Shown: piece by piece, positions 52,157 through 57,820 of the stretch
Layout of the letters: each line of letters starts with the position of its first letter
Position numbering within the stretch: the stretch's first letter is position 1
Translations under genes and position numbers: made by a program
NCBI RefSeq assembly: GCF_000307265.1
Contig: NZ_DF158900.1
Location: 10,887-68,706 of the forward strand
From: Oscillibacter ruminantium GH1
Lineage (GTDB): Bacteria; Bacillota; Clostridia; Oscillospirales; Oscillospiraceae
Length of the DNA: 57,820 bases
Direction of reading: 5' to 3'
The notes under the pieces: generated by a model
The model's input: the letters and a program-made list of their open reading frames with translations, nothing else
What the model was told of the DNA's origin: nothing
Database searches by the model: none

Positions 52157-54514
52157 ATGCTGGAAAGCAAACCGACGATTGTCCCGGAGCTTTTGCGAGA
52201 GCGCTTTGCCCTCGCTTACAAGCACAACCGGGTGCTGTTATTTCATGCCCCTTGCGGCAGCGGAAAAACCGTGGTAGCACGGGAACTGCTAAAACGCTAT
52301 AACACCTGCTTTCTGAGTGTGGCGGACGAGGATTTTTCACCGGATGCCATGGAGGAATGCTGCGAAGTGCTGGCGGTGGACGACCTGCATCTGATGGAGG
52401 ACAGCGGAGACAAGGAGACGCTTTGCGAATTAATCCGCACCGAACGGGAGCGGCATTTCGTTCTTCTGACGCGGGGCGCAATTCCCGGCTGGCTCATGCC
52501 CTTTCAGTTTGCAGGGGTGATGGAGTCATTTGGATTAGAGGATTTGCTGCTGGACAAAGCCGCCGCAAAAGCGCTGGCGGAGGCCTACGGCGTATCCCTT
52601 ACAGGTACGGAACTGAGCGCGATGCTCAGCGATACCTAGGGCTACCCGGTAGCGCTGGCCATTTTGCTGCGCCTACTGTCTGAACAGGGCAGTTACAGCG
52701 AAGCGGCTTTAAACGTTGGACGGCAGCAGCTATTCCTTTATTTTGACGAGATGGTCTATCGCCGGTTTGAAGTGCCGCTGAAACAGCTTTTAATCGAGGT
52801 TGCGCCTTTTGAAACCTTTGATGCGGAGTTGGCGCGGCTTTTAAGCGGCGACAGCCGCGCCGGGGAGCTGGTGGCCCGGCTTCAGGAAAGCACCTCCATG
52901 ATGGAGCCCGGTGCGCCGGAACAACTGACCTTGCGCCCCATCTTTCGCTCATTCCTGCTCTGGAAGTTGGGACAGGAGCTGAACGCCGACGAGCAAAAGG
53001 CGCTGTTTTCCCGGGCGGGGCTTTACTATGAGCTGCGGGACGAAATGAAGAGAGCGCTGGATTGTTACGCCCGGGTGGGCGACCACCGCAGGATTTCCGA
53101 ACTGCTGGTGAAAAACGCGGAGATGCACGTGGGTGTGGGGCAGTACTTGGAGATGGAGCAATACTACTTTGCCATGCCCAGAGAAGAAATCCTGCGTAGC
53201 CCCACGCTTATGGCGGGCATGAGTATGCTCTGCTCCCTCTTTATGGACTTTGACCGATCAGAACACTGGTATCAAGAACTGCAAAACTTTGCCGCCGGAC
53301 GGAAAAAATCGGAACCGGAGTACAGAGACGCCAGAGGGCGGCTGGCTTATCTCGACATTGCGCTGCCCCAGCGAGGCAGTAAAGGACTCATTGAGATCAT
53401 TGCCAGTGTGTTTCAGGTAATGGGCGACAAACAGCTCAAACTGCCTGCTTTTTCCGTCACCAGCACCCTGCCCAGCTTGATGAACGGCGGCAAGGATTTT
53501 TGTGAGTGGTCGAAAAAAGACGATATTCTTTACGCCACCATGCGAAAGCCTGTGGAGGGCATTTTAGGCCGGGACGGCGTTGGCCTTGCGGACTGCGCCA
53601 TCTGCGAAAGTTACTTTGAAAAAGGCGAAGAGTACCAACCAAAGCTGCTGACGCTGCTTTCCAGATTATCCGATATTCAGCGATACGGTTCGCCGGACAT
53701 TGAGTTTGCGGCGGTGGGCCTGCTCTCCCGGGCGCAGATGGCACAAGGGCAGGCGCAGATGGCCTTTGCGTCTGTGGAAAATCTGCGTGGCCGATTTGTG
53801 GAAACAGGCGAAACGCGGTTTCTCCCCAATATGGATGCGCTGCTGTGCCGCATCCGAATGCGGCAGGGGGACGCGGTTTTCCTTGACCGCTGGATGAAGG
53901 AGAAGGCGCCCAAGGACGATTTGCGTATTTGGGCGCTGCACCGGTACCTTTACTTAACCAAAGCCATGGTGCAGATCGCAAACGGTGCGTGCATCAACGC
54001 TTTGATGATTCTGGCGCGGCTGCTGCCCTATACGGAGAAATGCAACCGGATCATGGATCAAATCTACATCCACATTCTGTCGGCAGTCTGTCATTTCCGT
54101 ATGGGGAACCAACAATGGAGAAAGGAACTGTCCCTCGTACTGGACTTGACCTGCGAGTATGGTTTTATCTGTCCCGTGGCCGAGTATGGCGCGGCGATTC
54201 TGCCCTTGCTCACCGCCTGCGATTGGAAAAAAGACGGTACGCATCTGGAAAAACTAATTGCCGCCACTCGGATACAGGCGGTGAATTATCCACTGTTCCT
54301 CAAGCCGGAGGTCAAACTGGCGGAGCCGCTGACGGCGGCGGAGCAGCAGGTATTAAAGCTTTTGTGCCACAACATGAGCAATCAGGAAATCTGCGACATC
54401 TTGGGCATCAAGCTGGCAACGGCAAAAACCCACGTGAGCCGCATTCTGCAAAAGTTGGGCGTCAACCGAAGAAGCGAGGCCAAGGAAGCGGCAGAGAAGC
54501 TGGAACTCATATGA
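52157..54514 (+). pseudogene. LuxR/MalT-type ATP-dependent regulator, interrupted by TAG
   Basis: Large transcription regulator of about 785 residues. The N-terminus is a P-loop NTPase with Walker A HAPCGSGKT (about 35) and Walker B VLAVDDLHLM. The middle is TPR-like helices and the C-terminus is a LuxR helix-turn-helix (LTAAEQQVLKLLCHN, then LGIKLATAKTHVSRILQKL). A single in-frame TAG (52637-52639, codon 161) breaks it; the same frame continues with GYPVALAILLRLL, exactly as in relatives at the end of the NTPase domain, so a CAG or GAG to TAG change is likely. No ribosome site is found for a restart after the stop. It heads an operon with two small genes and an SLH gene, its expected target. 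Confidence 0.8.
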
Positions 54515-54524
54515 GGAGGGCAGC

Positions 54525-54827
54525 ATGGAAAAAACACTGTTTGTTGTTTTGAAGCCCGGTGCGGAGTTAACGGAAATGGACGGATGTGTTGGAATTCAGA
54601 GGGATGGAAAATCACGCTTTGCCCAGAATGAGGGACAGGCCGCTGCTCTGCGGGCGCTGGCAAGACAGCCGCAGACGCTTGCCGTCGTTTCCGCACTGCT
54701 GCGGGCACGGGATGGCCCGGAAAAGGAGGAATGGGAAATCGCCCTGACGACGGCGGCGTTTATTCTGGACTTTGGCGATTTTTTTGATACCTGCGGCACG
54801 GACCCACCCCCGGCGTGCAGCAGATAA
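54525..54827 (+). CDS. Small protein between the LuxR-type and SLH genes
   Basis: 100 residues; GAGGAGGG before ATG 54525. It has no signal peptide; a central helical region (AAALRALARQPQTLAVVSALL) and an acidic end. I know no family. It stands 11 bases after the regulator and 13 before the next gene, so it is in the same operon. Confidence 0.6.
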   Translation: MEKTLFVVLKPGAELTEMDGCVGIQRDGKSRFAQNEGQAAALRALARQPQTLAVVSALLRARDGPEKEEWEIALTTAAFILDFGDFFDTCGTDPPPACSR

Positions 54828-54840
54828 CGGAGGAGAGATT

Positions 54841-54993
54841 ATGGAAAGAACGTTTACCCTGACCATCACCGGCACGGAGCACGGCGAATGGCAGGGGCGC
54901 TTGCAAAATGGATACGGCTCCGAGGAATCCTTTGCCTCCCTCTTGGAGTTACTCAAACAAATTAATCACGAATTGGAGAGAGAAACCACATGA
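54841..54993 (+). CDS. 50-residue protein upstream of the SLH gene
   Basis: GGAGGAGA precedes ATG 54841. It encodes 50 residues: a beta strand (MERTFTLTITGTE), then GEWQGRLQNGYGSEESFASL and a helix ending in HELERETT. The stop overlaps the start of the SLH gene (ATGA at 54990), so the two are translationally coupled. Not recognised. Its first strand pair resembles a small beta-sheet fold seen in short regulators, but no function is claimed. Confidence 0.6.
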   Translation: MERTFTLTITGTEHGEWQGRLQNGYGSEESFASLLELLKQINHELERETT

Positions 54994-57476
54994 AAAAACG
55001 ACTGTTGAGCATTTTGCTGTGCGTGTGCATGGCGCTGACCCTGCTGCCGCTGCCTGCGGCGGCAATCGACCTTGTGAAGCCTGTGGGGGAGGGAACCTCC
55101 GTTTCCCCCTATCAAATTTCCAGCTCCTCAAACCTGCTCTTCCTCGCCGACGCTGTGAACCGAGGCGAGGAAGCCTACGTCTCCGCCTACTACAAGCAGA
55201 CGGCGGACATTGACCTCTCCGGCGTGTCAAACTGGACGCCCATTGGCAAATATGATCCCTACAACCATCAATCCGACCGCCCCTTTTCGGGTACGTTTGA
55301 CGGCGGCGGCAAAACCATCCGCAACCTGACCGACAATGCACCCGGTACAAACGGACAGGGCCTGTTTGGCTATGCGCGGGGAGCCTCTATCCGCAATCTC
55401 ACCTTGGCGGATTGCGCTGTTTCCGGCAAGGGATTCGTCGGCGGGATTGTGGGGTCTGCTCCCCAAAGCACGATATCCGACTGCACGGTGAGCGGCACGG
55501 TTTCGGGAAGTAGTAGTGTCGGCGGCATTGCTGGCTCGATTCCTGGTGCCGAGGGCAAGGAGGGGAGCATTGTCAACTGCATCAACCGCGCTTCTGTCAG
55601 CGGGACAGGTAGTTATATTGCCGGCGTGGCGGGGCAGGTTGTTAATTTTGCCAAGATAGAAAACTGCCTCAACGAGGGAACGGTCACAGGTAATAATAAT
55701 GTCGGCGGTGTGGCTGGTGGGATTACTGGAAGCACCGGCATTCTGCGCAATTGCTGCAATGTGGGAGCAGTGACAGGCTCTCGTTCGGTCGGCGGCGTGG
55801 CCGGCAGAAGCTATGCAGGCGGCGATGGGGATGACGGAAAAATTCAGAATTGCTACTCCCTCGCAAGCGCGGTGACAGCCGCCAACAGCCCGGTGGGTAC
55901 GGACGCAAACCCCGAGAACAACAATCATTATGAGCCGGGCGACTATCTTGGCGCGCTGGTGGGGCAGAATATTGCTCTGAACCCCGTGATTGATAATGGA
56001 ACACTGATCGGATATGAGATTATCGATTATTGTGTATTGACCGGCTGCGGCACATTTACCGCGGTGACCGGAAACATCACGCCGGTCAACGACTATGTGG
56101 GCGAGGTTGACCAGAAAACCTTCACCAATCTCTATGTCCCCAACGCCTCCACCACGCTGCTCAACGCCCTGAACGGCTGGGCGAGAAGCGCGGAGGGCAA
56201 AGCGGCGGGCGCAAAGTTCTGGGCGTTGGATAGCAGCGGCAATCCCGCCCCCACCCAGACGGCCGACCCCGCCAACAGCTCTGGTGGCGGTTCCGGCTCC
56301 GGCAGCACCGGGGGCAGCACGGTCAAGGTTCCCGCGTCCTCTGACGCGGGCAGCGCGGACATTTCCGCCACCGTTTCCGGAACTACGGCGAATGTAATCA
56401 TTTCTGATGAGCAGGTAAACAAAATCGTCTCCGCTAGTAAGAACACCGGGATGATCTCCCTCAACCTGTCCGGCGTCAAAAATGCGGACAGTGCAAAGCT
56501 GACAGCTGGCACCGTTAAAACCATGGCTGAGAACAGCGGCACGGACGGCTTGGAGGTAAAGCTGCCCACCGGAACCGTGGCGCTGGACAAAACCGCCCTC
56601 GCCAGCGTCAGCATCGGTAAGGACGTTGCCGTTTCCGTCCAGAGCGTCAAGACCTCCGGCTTGACGGACGAACAGAAGAAAGCGCTGGGCGACAAGCTGG
56701 CTTCCGCCATCGTGGTGGACGTGAATATCCTTGCAAATGGCGCAAAGATCACTGATTTCGGTGGGGGCAAGCTCACGATTTCCGTTCCCTACACGCCCAA
56801 GGAGGGCGAGGATACCTCTAAACTTACCGTTTGGTACGTCAAAGACGACGGCACGATTGAGAATATGGGCGGACACTACGATGCAGTTAATAAGTGCTTC
56901 GTTTTTGAAACCACCCACCTTTCCAAGTATGCACTGCTGACTGATCCCAACCCGTTTACGGATGTAGCGGGAAATGCCTATTACTATAATGCAGTGCTTT
57001 GGGCTTTGGATAATCATGCGACCGGAGGTAAGACGGCCACTACCTTTGCGCCCAACGCGGTCTGCACCCGGGCGCAGGCGGTCACGTTCCTGTGGCGCGC
57101 TATGGGCAGCCCGGAGCCGACGAGCACGGTCAATCCTTTTACGGACGTGAAGCCCGACGCTTATTATTACAAGGCGGTCCTGTGGGCCGTGGAAAAGGGC
57201 GTGACCGGCGGCGTTTCCGCCACCGCGTTCAATCCGGGCGGCGTTTGCAGCCGCGCGCAGGTGGTCGCGTTCCTGTGGCGTGCGGCGGGCAAGCCTGTGG
57301 TGAACTACGCCATGAACTTTGCGGACGTTCCCACCGACAGCTATTACACCGAGGCGGCGCGTTGGGCGGTGTCCGAGGGCGTGACCGGCGGCACTTCCGC
57401 CACCGTGTTCAGCCCCGGCAACTCCTGCACCCGCGCCCAAATTGTTGCCTTCCTCTATCGAGCATTGGGGAAATAA
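54990..57476 (+). CDS. GLUG-repeat SLH surface protein (828 aa)
   Basis: Secreted surface protein. The signal peptide is MKKRLLSILLCVCMALTLLP and on to PAAA at 25. Residues about 60-300 carry a DIDLSGVSNWTPIG lead, GTFDGGGKTIRNLT, then six GLUG motifs (GLFGYARG, GGIVGSAP, GGIAGSIP, AGVAGQVV, GGVAGGIT, GGVAGRSY) that form a beta-solenoid. A Gly/Ser linker (about 430-445) leads to a ZU5-like adhesin module (to about 650), then three SLH repeats (NPFTDVAGNAYYYNAVLWAL and two more). It is a shorter relative of the 2349-residue protein. The start overlaps the upstream small gene. The LuxR-type gene at the head of the operon probably controls it; with that gene broken its expression may be altered. 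Confidence 0.87.
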   Translation: MKKRLLSILLCVCMALTLLPLPAAAIDLVKPVGEGTSVSPYQISSSSNLLFLADAVNRGEEAYVSAYYKQTADIDLSGVSNWTPIGKYDPYNHQSDRPFSGTFDGGGKTIRNLTDNAPGTNGQGLFGYARGASIRNLTLADCAVSGKGFVGGIVGSAPQSTISDCTVSGTVSGSSSVGGIAGSIPGAEGKEGSIVNCINRASVSGTGSYIAGVAGQVVNFAKIENCLNEGTVTGNNNVGGVAGGITGSTGILRNCCNVGAVTGSRSVGGVAGRSYAGGDGDDGKIQNCYSLASAVTAANSPVGTDANPENNNHYEPGDYLGALVGQNIALNPVIDNGTLIGYEIIDYCVLTGCGTFTAVTGNITPVNDYVGEVDQKTFTNLYVPNASTTLLNALNGWARSAEGKAAGAKFWALDSSGNPAPTQTADPANSSGGGSGSGSTGGSTVKVPASSDAGSADISATVSGTTANVIISDEQVNKIVSASKNTGMISLNLSGVKNADSAKLTAGTVKTMAENSGTDGLEVKLPTGTVALDKTALASVSIGKDVAVSVQSVKTSGLTDEQKKALGDKLASAIVVDVNILANGAKITDFGGGKLTISVPYTPKEGEDTSKLTVWYVKDDGTIENMGGHYDAVNKCFVFETTHLSKYALLTDPNPFTDVAGNAYYYNAVLWALDNHATGGKTATTFAPNAVCTRAQAVTFLWRAMGSPEPTSTVNPFTDVKPDAYYYKAVLWAVEKGVTGGVSATAFNPGGVCSRAQVVAFLWRAAGKPVVNYAMNFADVPTDSYYTEAARWAVSEGVTGGTSATVFSPGNSCTRAQIVAFLYRALGK

Positions 57477-57503
57477 GCGGCGGACGTACATAAAACCCTA
57501 TAT

Positions 57504-57546
57504 GCAGTCGGCGGGACGTTTTTGTCCCGCCGGCTGCTTTTTTATA
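57504..57546 (+). terminator. Terminator of the SLH operon
   Basis: GCAG-TC-GGCGGGAC and GTCCCGCC-GG-CTGC pair around GTTTTT and end in TTTTTTAT. Confidence 0.85.
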
Positions 57547-57820
57547 ATGAGGAATACTGTGTTTTGACGATTGGAGTTTCGCAGGAATTAGACCGGGCGA
57601 TGGAACATGAGCGAATGGCGTGGATGCCTGCCGATTCTGCGATCTTGCGCCAGGTCTGCTCACAGTGGAAGGTGTAAATAATGGACGTACTTGGAGCAAA
57701 TCGTGACTGTCTGGGTTTTGCTGCCGCCCAGCTTTGTCTTGCGTCGGGATGCTTGGATTCGCTCCATCAGCGTGTGCAGGACTCTGAAAATTCGGAAAGC
57801 CGCACGAACCAGAAGGACTG
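57547..57820. other. Window end, no clear gene
   Basis: On the minus strand an open stretch reads VLHTLMERIQASRRKTKLGG and then SKTQTVTICSKYVHYL, which faintly recalls the C-terminus of a serine recombinase. It runs off the window, so it may be the end of a gene that lies mostly outside. Low certainty. Confidence 0.3.

Noticed and set aside
13182..52639. Genetic-code change reading TGA and TAG as amino acids
   Set aside because: Only one TGA and one TAG interrupt genes, and TGA, TAG and TAA are all used as ordinary stops elsewhere, so two point mutations are simpler.
16926..57476. SLH and GLUG repeats as possible CRISPR-like arrays
   Set aside because: The repeats are protein-coding, imperfect and longer than CRISPR repeats; no spacers or cas genes.
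55227..57491. 754-codon minus-strand frame opposite the 828-residue SLH gene
   Set aside because: Antisense shadow. The plus strand has signal peptide, GLUG and SLH domains.

Overview
The window reads as chromosome from an anaerobic, spore-forming Gram-positive bacterium of class Clostridia, probably an Oscillospiraceae-like gut organism; the lineage is inferred. The signs are a rubredoxin and flavodiiron pair for oxygen detoxification, a bile-salt-hydrolase-family enzyme, S-layer homology (SLH) surface proteins, NEAT-type haem-binding modules, a Csp/SleC-type spore germination locus and AGGAGG-type ribosome sites throughout. There is no rRNA, tRNA or CRISPR array that I can see.

Layout. 1-1900: rubredoxin and flavodiiron protein (minus strand). 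2179-5515: two tyrosine recombinases and an IS91-type transposase whose C-terminus lies in the -1 frame. 5555-11000: metabolic and accessory genes (nitrilase, GNAT, choloylglycine hydrolase family, a membrane protein, a zinc-ribbon P-loop ATPase). 11228-12535: an IS256-family element that has lost its catalytic-Glu segment. 12594-14664: an ibrA/ibrB-like pair, with ibrA cut by a single TGA. 14845-25300: an iron/haem surface locus, made of a DtxR-like repressor with a 16-residue GG-repeat tail, a small secreted NEAT-like protein, a 1729-residue NEAT-SLH protein, a 504-residue NEAT-like SLH protein, and a chimeric ABC exporter carrying the signal peptide of another protein. 25300-25890 is debris, including a broken rubredoxin. 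25984-35442 (minus): a 2349-residue GLUG-repeat SLH protein, a small Cys protein, and an AgrC/AgrA-like two-component pair. 35500-37140 is decayed sequence.

37140-39634 is an arsenic-type operon: ArsR repressor with its own promoter and operator, ArsP-type permease, Cys-rich thioredoxin-like protein, arsenate reductase. 39752-39878 is a NiCo (czcD) riboswitch with a terminator, controlling a P-type metal ATPase. A CorA transporter follows, with its ribosome site folded into a hairpin. 43823-50427 is the germination locus: a SleC-like cortex-lytic enzyme divergent from three subtilisin-like proteases, all with complete catalytic triads. 50781-51890 holds two paralogous small XRE regulators, each with a long perfect palindrome upstream. 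52157-57476 is an ATP-dependent LuxR-type regulator interrupted by one TAG, two small proteins, and another GLUG-SLH surface protein.

How the parts fit. Three surface-protein loci each have a distinct local regulator (DtxR-like, LytTR two-component, LuxR/MalT-like). Metal handling recurs: haem/iron, arsenic, Ni/Co(/Fe) and Mg. Several genes carry single-lesion damage (TGA, TAG, in-frame deletion, gene fusion, -1 shift), so the region is being reshaped. The strongest candidates for something new are the DtxR-GG-repeat regulator with its NEAT-SLH cluster, and the secretion-signal/ABC-exporter chimera.
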